DNA from: Myxococcales bacterium
GTDB lineage: Bacteria; Myxococcota_C; UBA6777
DNA length: 64,000 nucleotides
NCBI GenBank assembly: GCA_020632975.1
Contig: JACKEL010000004.1
Location: forward strand, 124,001 to 188,000
Direction: 5' to 3'
The notes below the pieces were generated by a model. The model worked only from the letters and a program-made list of their open reading frames with translations, was not told the DNA's origin and ran no database searches. The first letter of the stretch is position 1. Every line of letters begins with the position of its first letter. Positions 51,364 through 60,591 of the stretch are shown here, in pieces. The position numbers were made by a program, and so were the translations under genes.

Positions 51364-54300
51364 TCAAGCTATAGAGAGCAGTTCCATGCGTTTGTTGGCT
51401 TCAGGGGGGAGGCAGCCGGGGAGGATGGCTTGGGTCAGGCGAAGAGGATTGCGGATGTTTTGTGAGTCCATCCATGTGAGGGCGGTCTGGGCGAGTTTTG
51501 CGCCTTCATCGTTGGCGAGCCAGAGGCCGCGACAGAGCATCGTGGCGTGCGTGTAAGCGTAAGTGTCCGTGTCTTCGAGATGGGCTTCTGCGGCTGTGAG
51601 ATATTGCAGCCCTTGTTCGGGGCTACCATTCAAGAAGGCATGGCCCGCACGAAGTTGAAGAGGCCAAGGGAAGGCCCACCGCACGACTTCGCGTTCGATG
51701 AGTTTTGCGCAACGTATTGCTTCGCGGAAGAACTTTTCGCGTTCTGAACCCGAGCTTTGGATCGCGCACGCCAACGCGCAACGTCCGCGCAAATGGTACA
51801 GTTCGATGCGGTTAAATTGGATTTGTAGGAAGAGACCGCGTCGGATCTGCCCCCATTGTTTGTTGATGTAGTCCCACAAAGGAAAGGGTAGATCTTGATA
51901 AAGCGCGACTTCACCGCGGTTGATCAGCTCGATGTAGTGTTGCAGGTGGAAGTTTCGTTTGGACCAAGGTTCGAGTGCCAAATCGATGGTTTCGAGTGCG
52001 CGTTCGGGTTGGTCTTGCACAAGAAGCAGTTTGGGGGCGACACCAAGGCGAAGGTTGGTTTGGGTGTAGAGATCGCCGCGCTCTTCAGCCTCGTGCAAGA
52101 TCATGGGGAGCGTGTCATGGCACTCTTTGAATTCTCCCATAAAGAGCAGTGCATTCATCGTGTAGAAGTGGGCGTTGGAAAGCTCCCAAGTGACACCTGT
52201 ACAACTTTTTCTGAGGATGCTTTCTGCGTGGCGGCATCGGTCGTAAGCTCGTCGCCATGAACCGCCCGTGAAGGCCGCAAATCCCGTGGTGAGGTAGCAG
52301 AATCCGATGATATGAGGGTGATTGAGTTGTTTGCCGATGGTGAGGGCCTGATCCGTCATCTGCTCTGTGCGGCGCTGTCTTTTGTGGTTTCGACTGGATC
52401 TCTGGAAGGAACCATAGGCGGCTTCCATGGCGTAAGCCAAGGCCAGACGGTAAGGATCGCGTGCGCGGATGGCTTCGAGAAGGTGTTGTGCTTGGAAAGC
52501 CATCCCTTGTAGTGGATCGATGAGGCCCGCGTCGATGGAGACGACACGACATGCTTCAAGGCGCAAGGTTTGCTCAGGGCTCAGTCTGCTCGGAAAGTCG
52601 GGTTGTTTGTGCTTGCTTATTTGGTGTTCATAAAGTTCTTTCAGATCGACAGTCATCTGTGTAGGAGAACTGTGCAGGGATTTGCTGTGATTGAAAGGGA
52701 GATCAAAGATGTTTGGGAAGCGTTGAAAGAACAAGCGAATACGGTACTGTAGCCAAGTCCAAATGGTCTTGCTGGGAGAATGGCTCCACTGAAGATTGAG
52801 TTCCTTGAGGAGCGGAGGAAGGATCTCGAAGCCGCGTTGGAGCTGGCCGCAACGAATCAGCTGTGTGGCTGCTTGGAGTCGTTGTTGACGTTGAAGATGT
52901 TGGGCTTCTTCTTGTGGGAGTTGTTGCTGTTGTTGGAGTTGTTGTGTGAGTTCTGCGGCCTTTAGGTAGGCATCTGCAGAGCTTTCGCCGAGTCCTTGTG
53001 TGGCGAGGGCGCCTGCGAGACCCTGATAGATGTCGCGTTCTTGGGTGAGATCTGGTTGAAGGGTCAGTGCGTGACGGTACCATCGGGCAGCTTGGGCGAA
53101 TGCGAGCGCTTCTTCTGCGTCGCGAGCAGCTTGGAGTGTGTACTCCAAGGCTTCGAAGAAGTCGCCTGTTTGGGACAGATGGAAAGCGAGTCGCTTGGCA
53201 TCGGGTGGCTGTTCTTCTGCGAGTGCGTCAGCTAGGCGTTTATGGAACAGACGTTTGGCGTCAGGGTCGTGTTGTTCGAGAAGTTCGACAAGTGTCTCTC
53301 TGTGTCGTTCGTGGTAGATGTCGATCTCTTCGTCTTTTTGGTTCTCGCGGAGTCGGATCAGGTGTTGGTGCCGAAGTTGGCCGAGATCCGCGGCATCAAG
53401 AGGCGAATCGAGGACGCGCAGCAAGAGCTTTCTTGCAGTTGGTTGGCCCGCGGTTGCGAGAAGATAGAGCAGTTCTTGTTGTTTGTCTGAGAGCTGTGAA
53501 AAACGAGCCTCGAACACTTGGCGAAGCTGAACGGATTTGAGCATCGGATCGAGCTTGTCGAGCCATTCGTCGGGGGTTTCGTCGTCTTTTAGGGGCTCCT
53601 CTTCATCTTCTGTTTCTGTGGAGGCTTGAAGCAGAGCTGCAAGCTGTTGTGGGGGCGTATGTTGTTGGAGATAGCGGATCAATTCTTCGAGTAGATAGGG
53701 GTTTCCGCCTGCTTGCTTGGCGAGCGAAAAAAGGAGCGTCGAGCGACTTTTGGAAGGCTGACCAAGCATCAACGCCGCAAGTTCGGCTGCTTCTACGAGA
53801 GAGAGGCCTTTGACCACAAGGCGCTTTAAGGGGAAGGCCGATCCAAAGAACTGATGGTGGATGAGGAATTTTTGCAAAAAGGGGCTGCTGTCGAGGTCTT
53901 CGCTACGAAAGCAACCGAGGAAGAGAAGGGCTGGGGGATCGGGGGGACGCAGCAACTCGATCAAAAGTGCCGCGCTGTCTTCGTCGCCCCACTGCAAGTC
54001 ATCGATAAAGAAGACGACTTTGCGCTTTTTGGAGATGCGATGTAGTAGCTCCCGTAATGCGCCAAATGCTCGACGTCGTTGTTCTGCAGGATCGAGTGCC
54101 AACGCATGTTCATCGAGTTGAAGGGGTCGGACTCGCCGCATGACACGAAAGATCTGTGTTAATTCCTCGATCCCTTCGGGGATAAGGGCTCTGAGTTCAG
54201 AGGGGGGGAGCATATTCAGGTAGTTGCTGAGTTGTTCCATCAACCCGTCCATCGCTTTGTAGGGGATGGACTCTTGTTTGTAACAACGGGCAGATAGGAC

Positions 54301-55566
54301 AAGAGAGGGGGCTTCACCTTGCAAAAGGGCGACAGAAAGGCGGGCAAGGTGGCTCTTTCCTATGCCGCTTTCACCTTCGAGGAAGATGGCTCTTGATTGA
54401 CCGGGCTCTGTTTGGTGGAAGGCACGTCGCAGTTCTGTGAGTTCGATCGTTCGGCCGATCAGCGGCATCTGCCCTGTGAGACTATCCGAACGCATCTGTG
54501 AGTCTGTGGGGAGCTGCGCGCCGATTCGCTCAAGGATCTCTATACTTTTGGGGCGATTGCTAGGGGCAGGTTGGAGCAGATCAAGTGCGAGTTGGCTAAG
54601 CCACTCTGGGATCTCTTCGAACCATTCGCGGGGTGGTGTAGGCGTGCGGTTTTGCTTTTGGCGCATGATCTCCGCGTAACTGCCGCTGAAAGGCAGCCTA
54701 CCCGTCAAAGCCAAGTACAAGATCACGCCTACGCTGTACCAGTCGCTAGCCTCGGTGAGTGGCTGTTGATAGGCTTGTTCTGGAGACATATATGCGGGAG
54801 TTCCCGCGACTTGGATCTCTTGGTCGAGACCGAGCTTGTTGTGGCGCAGATCTGCGACAAGCCCAAAGTCTAGGATTACGACGCGTCCTTCGGGGGTGAC
54901 GAGGACGTTCGAGGGTTTGAGGTCTCGATGCAAAAGCCCCATCCGATGGAGCGTATCGACACCTTGTGCGAGTTGGCGCAGAGAGTCGATCAGTCGCCCC
55001 ATGTGGAAAGGGACGCGCGGTTCAGAGTGGACCGAAGGAGAGAGCTTGTGTAATGGTCGTGTCTTGTCTTCGGGTTTCTCTTTTTCTTCGCGCTTTTCCT
55101 TGTCTTCGCGTGCAAACAGGCTGACATCGGAGATGGACCTCGTGTCGAGATAAGCCTGCATGGCAAGGAGGGAGCGGGTAGGGCCTTCGATGAGAGAGGC
55201 AAACTTTGAGGGGAGCGCCGAGGGGAGATCGGATGGGTGCGTGGGATGTTTTTTGGTGTATTCCAAAAAGTCCACGCCATCGATAAGTTCCATCGTAAAG
55301 AAGAGTTGACCTGTCTCATCGTCAGCCACAAGGTCGTGAAGAGCGACGAGATTGGGATGGGCGAGATCTGCGAGTGCTCGAAACTCCCTTTTGAAGTTGT
55401 AGAGCATGTCTGCATCTGGAGCCTTGAGCGTTTTGAGCGCCACAACCGTGTTTAGATGGTGATCGAGAGCTTGGAATACCACACCAAACCCTCCTTCCCC
55501 CAACTCACCCAACAACTCATAGCGACGATTTCCCAGCCACACGGAGGTCTCTTGTTTTTGTGTCAT
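51364..55566 (-). CDS. Ser/Thr protein kinase fused to AAA ATPase and TPR-like region
   Basis: 1400 residues. Kinase domain about 16-350: GEGGFG at 23-28, catalytic Lys45, HRDLKPSN at 213-220, DFG at 233-235, SPEQ at 261-264; all catalytic residues are present. Between lobes, residues about 107-188 are an extra Glu/Lys/Ser-rich insert. The ATPase has Walker A GESGIGKS at 398-405 and Walker B VVFFIDDLQWGD about 100 residues later, like AAA_16/STAND-type ATPases. The last 700 residues are helical TPR-like repeats (AARWYRHALTLQ, RRAYDRCRHAESIL). Such signalling proteins are typical of Myxococcota; the ligand is unknown. ATG 55566 is preferred over an upstream TTG. It ends 372 bases before the protease operon, same strand. 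Confidence 0.92.
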   Translation of the reverse strand: MTQKQETSVWLGNRRYELLGELGEGGFGVVFQALDHHLNTVVALKTLKAPDADMLYNFKREFRALADLAHPNLVALHDLVADDETGQLFFTMELIDGVDFLEYTKKHPTHPSDLPSALPSKFASLIEGPTRSLLAMQAYLDTRSISDVSLFAREDKEKREEKEKPEDKTRPLHKLSPSVHSEPRVPFHMGRLIDSLRQLAQGVDTLHRMGLLHRDLKPSNVLVTPEGRVVILDFGLVADLRHNKLGLDQEIQVAGTPAYMSPEQAYQQPLTEASDWYSVGVILYLALTGRLPFSGSYAEIMRQKQNRTPTPPREWFEEIPEWLSQLALDLLQPAPSNRPKSIEILERIGAQLPTDSQMRSDSLTGQMPLIGRTIELTELRRAFHQTEPGQSRAIFLEGESGIGKSHLARLSVALLQGEAPSLVLSARCYKQESIPYKAMDGLMEQLSNYLNMLPPSELRALIPEGIEELTQIFRVMRRVRPLQLDEHALALDPAEQRRRAFGALRELLHRISKKRKVVFFIDDLQWGDEDSAALLIELLRPPDPPALLFLGCFRSEDLDSSPFLQKFLIHHQFFGSAFPLKRLVVKGLSLVEAAELAALMLGQPSKSRSTLLFSLAKQAGGNPYLLEELIRYLQQHTPPQQLAALLQASTETEDEEEPLKDDETPDEWLDKLDPMLKSVQLRQVFEARFSQLSDKQQELLYLLATAGQPTARKLLLRVLDSPLDAADLGQLRHQHLIRLRENQKDEEIDIYHERHRETLVELLEQHDPDAKRLFHKRLADALAEEQPPDAKRLAFHLSQTGDFFEALEYTLQAARDAEEALAFAQAARWYRHALTLQPDLTQERDIYQGLAGALATQGLGESSADAYLKAAELTQQLQQQQQLPQEEAQHLQRQQRLQAATQLIRCGQLQRGFEILPPLLKELNLQWSHSPSKTIWTWLQYRIRLFFQRFPNIFDLPFNHSKSLHSSPTQMTVDLKELYEHQISKHKQPDFPSRLSPEQTLRLEACRVVSIDAGLIDPLQGMAFQAQHLLEAIRARDPYRLALAYAMEAAYGSFQRSSRNHKRQRRTEQMTDQALTIGKQLNHPHIIGFCYLTTGFAAFTGGSWRRAYDRCRHAESILRKSCTGVTWELSNAHFYTMNALLFMGEFKECHDTLPMILHEAEERGDLYTQTNLRLGVAPKLLLVQDQPERALETIDLALEPWSKRNFHLQHYIELINRGEVALYQDLPFPLWDYINKQWGQIRRGLFLQIQFNRIELYHLRGRCALACAIQSSGSEREKFFREAIRCAKLIEREVVRWAFPWPLQLRAGHAFLNGSPEQGLQYLTAAEAHLEDTDTYAYTHATMLCRGLWLANDEGAKLAQTALTWMDSQNIRNPLRLTQAILPGCLPPEANKRMELLSIA

Positions 55567-55792
55567 CAGGCTCACACTCTGCAAGCTCGTTGGTCATCGA
55601 GGTTGCGCGCCTGTGATGCTAACCCATCAAAAAAACAACGACTCTTCTCGATGGGTGTGTGGCGAGCTCTCAGATGATGTAATTCGTCGATTTCTTTTAA
55701 CTTTTGCCAAGGGTAGACGCCAAGCGCCGAACTGTCAAGCTTCATCGAGAGGATGGAGCCATTCGGATAGATGGGAAAGATGCGAAGATCGC

Positions 55793-56452
55793 TCAGTCTT
55801 GGACGTACCACGTGGCTTTGCTCATAAGAAAGAGGCCTGTGTAATACGTGAAGGCGTTGACGAAGCCAAATCTTCGGATGTTTCCGTTTGCAAGGAACTC
55901 GTAGGCGACTTGAAAGTCCGTACAGAAGAAGAGAAACATACCCAACGAAGCGATAAGAGCCCATCTTGTTTTGTTTTGTACATAGTTGGTCATCGAAAAC
56001 GACCATGCCAGCGTGATCACCACGAGGTATATGGCTGTAAAGATCTTGAAGAGCAGGTTTTCGTTGGGGAAGAGAAAATAGAAGTAAAGCCCGAACGCAA
56101 CAGCGTAAGCGAAGAGCGCGGGAAGAAGGATGGAAGGGAGCTTTTCTTTGCAAAAGCGGATGTACTGGGAAAAATTGTAGCAGTTGAACATGTGTGCGAT
56201 CAGGAACACGGCCATCCCGAGCGGAAAAATGATGGGCAGAAAAGTGTCCGCGACGAGGACGATCCACAACGTGATGTATAACACTCTGGCGTAATTCGAA
56301 TTTCTCTTTACCACGATGAAGATCAAGGGAAGCAAGATCGAGATTCTTAGGATGACATCCACAAGCGTGTAGTGTGGGGCGTTTCTGAAGAATGTGTCGT
56401 TGATCGCGATGATCAAAGCCAACCCAAAGTAGATGAATTCGACGATCGGCAT
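55793..56452 (-). CDS. YhhN-family membrane protein (lysoplasmalogenase-like)
   Basis: 219 residues with seven or eight membrane segments. VADTFLPIIFPLGMAVFLIA and the following HMFNCYNF, then LGMFLFFCTDFQVAYEFLAN, follow the two conserved Asp blocks of the YhhN/TMEM86 family, whose animal members hydrolyse lysoplasmalogen. The bacterial role is less clear but probably membrane-lipid related. Plasmalogens occur in myxobacteria, which makes the assignment plausible (inference). ATG 56452 has GAGGAACC. Both flanking gaps (226 bases to the kinase and 199 bases to the GTPase gene) lack clear terminators. Confidence 0.75.
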   Translation of the reverse strand: MPIVEFIYFGLALIIAINDTFFRNAPHYTLVDVILRISILLPLIFIVVKRNSNYARVLYITLWIVLVADTFLPIIFPLGMAVFLIAHMFNCYNFSQYIRFCKEKLPSILLPALFAYAVAFGLYFYFLFPNENLLFKIFTAIYLVVITLAWSFSMTNYVQNKTRWALIASLGMFLFFCTDFQVAYEFLANGNIRRFGFVNAFTYYTGLFLMSKATWYVQD

Positions 56453-56651
56453 GGTGGTTCCTCGCGTGGCATGAGATACGTACGCATCATCCCCCTGAAG
56501 TTCCTACCGTCATAGATTCATCTGGGGATCGAAGATACGTTTGTGTTGATACGAAGCGCTAGGGACAGGCATTTCTAATCGCTTTTTCGCGAAGGAAGTT
56601 ACCCCGCGTGTGTGTCGTGGTCAAGTGGCGATGCCTCTAAGGGAAGGGCTG

Positions 56652-57599
56652 CTAGAGGGCCTTGCATAGGGAAAGAAGAATGGCCTTCGCAGGGGAAGGA
56701 TTCGGGCGGGCACGGAGGCCTTTCGAAGGAAAGAAGAATAGCCTTCGCATTCCCTCTCTGCGGAGGCTAAAGGAATCCCCTGAATATCTGGGGATATAGG
56801 ATATCGAGGATATCCCTTTTCTGGGGCGGGCCTCCGTGCCCGCCCGAATCCATCCCGAATATCCCCCTTTTCTGGGGCGGGCCTCCGTGCCCAGGCCCGC
56901 CCGATCTCTCTGGCCTAGGGAAGGGGGAAGTGCAAGGAGACTGCGTAGTGTTGGGAGTTCTGTTTCAGGTTGCCATGGAGGAACAAAGTGCGGTGGATTG
57001 GAGGGGATAGCGTCTTGGGCGGTTTCGTAGGAACGAATCCACGTCATAACAACGCTTTTTAGGGTACTAAAGACGCCAATACCAGTGGTGGCCTTCGCGC
57101 AAAAGGCTGAAAGCTTGCGAGGGTTGAGTTTCGATTCAAGGAGAGCGAGGGGAGCTGCGTTGGGGAGGTCCATCTTGTTGTATTGGATGACCATGGGGAG
57201 GGTGTCGAGGTTGAGTCCATTTGCTTTAAGGTGCTTGCGTAGGTCGTCGAGGCTTTCTTCATTGCTTTCGATACGTTCGATTTGTGCGTCTGCAACGAAA
57301 ACGAGTGCATCCACGCCCCGAAGAATCAGTCGTCTCGAAGCATCATCGAAAACGGCACTTGGTTGGGTATAAAGATGGAAACGAAGGGACAAGCCACCTA
57401 CTTCGAGATGGCTTTGAGGGGAAAAGTCAAAGAAGAGGGTGCGTTCTGTTTGTGTGGAAAGGGAAGTGAACTTCCCTTTGAAATCGGGGTGGGTTTTTTG
57501 GTAGATATATTGAAGGTTTGTGGTTTTTCCTGAAAGTCCTGGCCCGTAGTAGACGATCTTGCAGTGGAGTTCTTGCTTTTCATTGTCGATGAAGGCCAT
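56652..57599 (-). CDS. MglA-like small GTPase with repeat-derived C-terminal tail
   Basis: 315 residues; canonical MglA proteins have about 195. P-loop GPGLSGKTT at 19-27, TLFFDFSPQ where MglA has its TLFFDFLP switch region, and the guanine-specificity motif QYNKMDLPN. MglA-type GTPases control polarity and gliding motility. The fold is complete by about residue 200. From about residue 226 the protein is translated from the palindromic repeat cluster (GTEARPRKG occurs twice), so the ancestral stop seems lost. ATG 57599 has TGGAGGAACG; a longer frame to 57749 was rejected. No MglB gene is adjacent. Confidence 0.8.
   Translation of the reverse strand: MAFIDNEKQELHCKIVYYGPGLSGKTTNLQYIYQKTHPDFKGKFTSLSTQTERTLFFDFSPQSHLEVGGLSLRFHLYTQPSAVFDDASRRLILRGVDALVFVADAQIERIESNEESLDDLRKHLKANGLNLDTLPMVIQYNKMDLPNAAPLALLESKLNPRKLSAFCAKATTGIGVFSTLKSVVMTWIRSYETAQDAIPSNPPHFVPPWQPETELPTLRSLLALPPSLGQRDRAGLGTEARPRKGGYSGWIRAGTEARPRKGISSISYIPRYSGDSFSLRREGMRRLFFFPSKGLRARPNPSPAKAILLSLCKAL
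56668..56902. repeat. Cluster of REP-like palindromes and direct repeats
   Basis: Contains palindrome copy B at 56824-56845 (stem GGGCGGGC, loop CTCCGT, stem GCCCGCCC) and copy C at 56875-56902, expanded so that GGGCGGGCCT pairs with AGGCCCGCCC. A half copy in reverse orientation is at 56704-56720. A GGAAAGAAGAAT(A/G)GCCTTCGCA unit is duplicated at about 56669 and 56717. CCTTTTCTGGGGCGGGCCTC occurs twice. The cluster lies inside the 3' part of the MglA-like reading frame. Confidence 0.85.
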
Positions 57600-57808
57600 A
57601 CGTTCCTCCACGCGAAAGATTGCCATCATAGCGGACTCGTGGGGGTGATGCAAGGAGGCATGACAGGAAAAATAAAGCGTGCTATGGAGGGGCGCAGTAC
57701 GGCGTTGTGGCAGCGATATAGGCTGTTGTAACGGCGTAGATCGCGGCATAGTTTGCGGGTAGAGGTGGTCTCTATGTGTGAGCGGTGCGTTGAAGCGAGG
57801 GAAGAATC

Positions 57809-58513
57809 ATGTCTGGTTTGGTGTTGGTTGTCGAAGACGAGCAGGATCTTGTGCGTGCGTTGGAGTACAACCTCAAGCGTGAAGGCTTTCAGGTTCGCAG
57901 CGCGTTGACGGGTCAGGACGCACTGGCCCAAGCAGAGAGAGAGCCGATCCCTGATCTTGTGTTATTGGACTTGATGTTGCCGGATATGTCGGGGGTAGAG
58001 GTCTGTCGTCAACTTCGTCGAAGTGAGGCGACTTGTGAGGTGCCGATCGTGATGTTGACTGCGAAAGGCGAAGAGATTGATCGCGTGGTGGGGTTTGAGG
58101 TGGGGGCTGACGACTATGTTGTAAAGCCTTTTAGTGTGCGTGAGTTGATGTTGCGTGTGCGCGCGATCTTGCGGCGTGCGCAACCTGAAAGCCCCGAAAC
58201 ACGGGAAGTTCGATTTGGTTGTTTGCGTATGGACACAGAAGCGCATCGTGTGTGGGTTGATGAAGAAGAGCGGCGTTTGACTGCACTGGAGTTTCGTTTG
58301 TTGCATACGTTTCTGACGCGCCGTGGCCGTGTGCAAACCCGCGAAGTGTTGTTGCAAGATGTGTGGGGGATCGATGCGGATGTGTCGACGCGCACGGTGG
58401 ACACGCATGTGAAGCGATTGCGCGAAAAGCTTGGTGCTGCGGGGGCTTACATCAAGACCCTTCGTGGTGTGGGATATCGTTTTCGCACGCAGCCAGACAG
58501 TGATGACATCTGA
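57809..58513 (+). CDS. PhoB/OmpR-type response regulator
   Basis: 234 residues. The receiver domain has the acidic pair ED at 9-10, phosphoacceptor Asp54 in LLDLMLPDMSG, and Lys106 in DDYVVKPF. The C-terminal winged helix (about 135-228) shows LTALEFRLLHTFLTRRGRV and TVDTHVKRLREKLG, which contact DNA and polymerase. It closes with IKTLRGVGYRF as in PhoB. It is followed after 86 bases by its likely sensor kinase, so this is a two-component pair. PhoB-like is by overall similarity; no phosphate genes are near, so the signal is not established. ATG 57809 has GAGGGAAG. Confidence 0.92.
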   Translation: MSGLVLVVEDEQDLVRALEYNLKREGFQVRSALTGQDALAQAEREPIPDLVLLDLMLPDMSGVEVCRQLRRSEATCEVPIVMLTAKGEEIDRVVGFEVGADDYVVKPFSVRELMLRVRAILRRAQPESPETREVRFGCLRMDTEAHRVWVDEEERRLTALEFRLLHTFLTRRGRVQTREVLLQDVWGIDADVSTRTVDTHVKRLREKLGAAGAYIKTLRGVGYRFRTQPDSDDI

Positions 58514-58599
58514 GAGCGCAAAGCAGCGATTCAAAAAGGATGTCCACTTCCTCTGTGTGTTGGGGTGGTGCATAAAAAGCCGATGATTGGGGGCTTTGG

Positions 58600-60558
58600 A
58601 TGAGTGTCCGAGGGAAGATCTTTTTAAGTTCGATGTTGTTGATCTTGGTCTTTGTGGGGGCGAGCGGCCTGATCTTTCATAGCGGCTTGCAGGGCTGGCT
58701 CAAAGATCAAGCGCAAGTCGAGATGCAACGCCATGCTACTTTGTTGCGAGCGTGGTTGGTGCAAACGCCTCATATGACCGAGGATAAACGCAGAGAGATC
58801 CTTGTTTATCTGGCAAAGAAGACGGGTTTGCGCATCACCTTGATCGAGCGGGATGGTCGGGTGTGGGGAGACTCGCATCGTACTTTTTCGCAGCTTCACA
58901 AGATGGAGAATCATGCGACGCGCCCAGAGTTTCAACAGGCTTTGCGCAAAGAGAAAGGCCTCTCGATTCGTCGCAGTGCCACGCTCAACAAGCGGATGTG
59001 GTATCTTGCGCTTCCTTACAAGATGAACGGAAAGCGCGGTGTCTTGCGGGTTGCGAAGGTTCAACGCGAAGTCGATATGAGCATGGGGCGTCTGGGGATC
59101 GCGTTGTTGTTGGCGACCTTGGTGGGTCTTTTGTTGTCTGTGTTGATCAGCATGGGGACTTCGCACATCGTTTCGCGAACGCTGCGGCCGATTGTTGCGA
59201 ATGCTCGGGCGATTGCGCGCGGTCAAACAGATGCGGATGGAAAGCCTTACGAAGACGAGTCTGAGTTACCTTTGCGCAAGACGTTGAATCCGATGTCTCG
59301 CACGGGTGGTTTGGCTGGGTCATTGAAGTACGTTGCACAAGAACTCGAACTGACCGTTGAGACGCTGGCGGGGGAACGCGATCGTTTTGCGGCCGTGCTT
59401 GAGAGTATGAATGCGGCGGTGATTGCGGTGAATCGGGAGAAAGAGATCTCTTGGGTCAATCGTGCAGCGCACTCTTTGTTTGGTTTGGAACAGTCGCCTG
59501 CGGGTCAGCTTTTGTCTGATGCGATCCCATCCGTGGAACTCCAAGAGATGGTGGAACAAGCGCATGCAGGGGTTTCTTGTAACGCTGAGTTTGATCTTCC
59601 TGGTACTACGACCCTGCGTGTTCAGGCTCGCGCCACACCACTCGCAGCGACGGGTGGGAGCGTGATCCTGTTGCACGATATCACGGAACTACGGCGGTTG
59701 GAGACGATTCGCCGCGACTTTGTGGCCAATGTCTCACACGAACTTCGCACGCCGCTCAGTATTATCCGTGCCAACGCTGAAACGCTGTTGGATGGGGCGC
59801 TTGAAGAGCCCGAAGTTGCAAGAGAGTTCGTCGAAGCTTTGTTGAGTCATGCAGAACGCTTGTCTTTGCTTGTTAACGACTTGCTTGAGCTTTCGCGCAT
59901 CGAGGCCAACCGTTATCCCTTGCGTTCGCAAGCATTGTTGTTGGAACCGCTGATTCAACGATCCATTGACTCGATCCGCTCTACGGCAGAGAAAAAACAA
60001 CTCACGATCCGCAAGGAGATGGCCGAAGGGTTGGAGGCGCAAGCTGACAAGCAAGCCTTGGAGCAGATCTTGTTGAATCTTATCGACAATGCCGTGAAGT
60101 ACACGCCTGCGGGGGGAGAGATCCTTTTGCGCACCTACGAGAAAGAAGACGACGTATACATCGAGGTGGAAGACGATGGACCGGGTATCGAAGCGCACCA
60201 CCGCAAGCGGATCTTCGAGCGGTTCTATCGCATCGATCCTGGTCGTTCTCGCCAACAAGGTGGGACAGGTTTGGGCTTGGCGATCGTTCGAAACTTGGTT
60301 GAGGTCTTGGGTGGAAGTGTTGGTGTGCGTCCTGCTTCGCCGCATGGTTCGGTCTTTTGGGTACGTATCCCCGCAGTTGCTGTGGAACTCCAGCTCGAAG
60401 ACGATGATCCCTTTGAAGATGCCCCTCACGAAGATCACGACCATGAGGATGACCACCACGAACACGCAGATGATCATGAAGATGATTCCGCCTCTTTGGA
60501 GCCTCCACCTTCTGGGGCACGACTGATGACGTCTGACGAACCTACGCCTCGTTTGTGA
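58600..60558 (+). CDS. PhoR-like sensor histidine kinase with His/Asp-rich tail
   Basis: 652 residues. A first membrane segment (about 7-25), a periplasmic sensor part of about 140 residues, a second membrane segment (about 168-190), a HAMP-like region (LRPIVANARAIARGQTD), a PAS domain (AVLESMNAAVIAVNREKEIS), HisKA with His380 in ANVSHELRTPL, then the ATP lid with N box LLNLIDNAVKYTP, G1 DDGPGI and G2 GTGLGLAIV. This is the PhoR/PhoB-partner layout. After residue 595 a tail of about 30 residues is almost only Asp, Glu and His (EDHDHEDDHHEHADDHEDD). That could bind Ni, Zn or Cu (inference). It is convergent with the next genes. Confidence 0.92.
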   Translation: MSVRGKIFLSSMLLILVFVGASGLIFHSGLQGWLKDQAQVEMQRHATLLRAWLVQTPHMTEDKRREILVYLAKKTGLRITLIERDGRVWGDSHRTFSQLHKMENHATRPEFQQALRKEKGLSIRRSATLNKRMWYLALPYKMNGKRGVLRVAKVQREVDMSMGRLGIALLLATLVGLLLSVLISMGTSHIVSRTLRPIVANARAIARGQTDADGKPYEDESELPLRKTLNPMSRTGGLAGSLKYVAQELELTVETLAGERDRFAAVLESMNAAVIAVNREKEISWVNRAAHSLFGLEQSPAGQLLSDAIPSVELQEMVEQAHAGVSCNAEFDLPGTTTLRVQARATPLAATGGSVILLHDITELRRLETIRRDFVANVSHELRTPLSIIRANAETLLDGALEEPEVAREFVEALLSHAERLSLLVNDLLELSRIEANRYPLRSQALLLEPLIQRSIDSIRSTAEKKQLTIRKEMAEGLEAQADKQALEQILLNLIDNAVKYTPAGGEILLRTYEKEDDVYIEVEDDGPGIEAHHRKRIFERFYRIDPGRSRQQGGTGLGLAIVRNLVEVLGGSVGVRPASPHGSVFWVRIPAVAVELQLEDDDPFEDAPHEDHDHEDDHHEHADDHEDDSASLEPPPSGARLMTSDEPTPRL

Positions 60559-60591
60559 GGGGCCTCGTAGGGCAAAATACAGCGGGGTGGG

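Noticed and set aside
51020..51556. Plus-strand frames of 178 and 130 codons over the repeat region
   Set aside because: They consist of GC-rich repeat translation and run into the antisense of the kinase gene.
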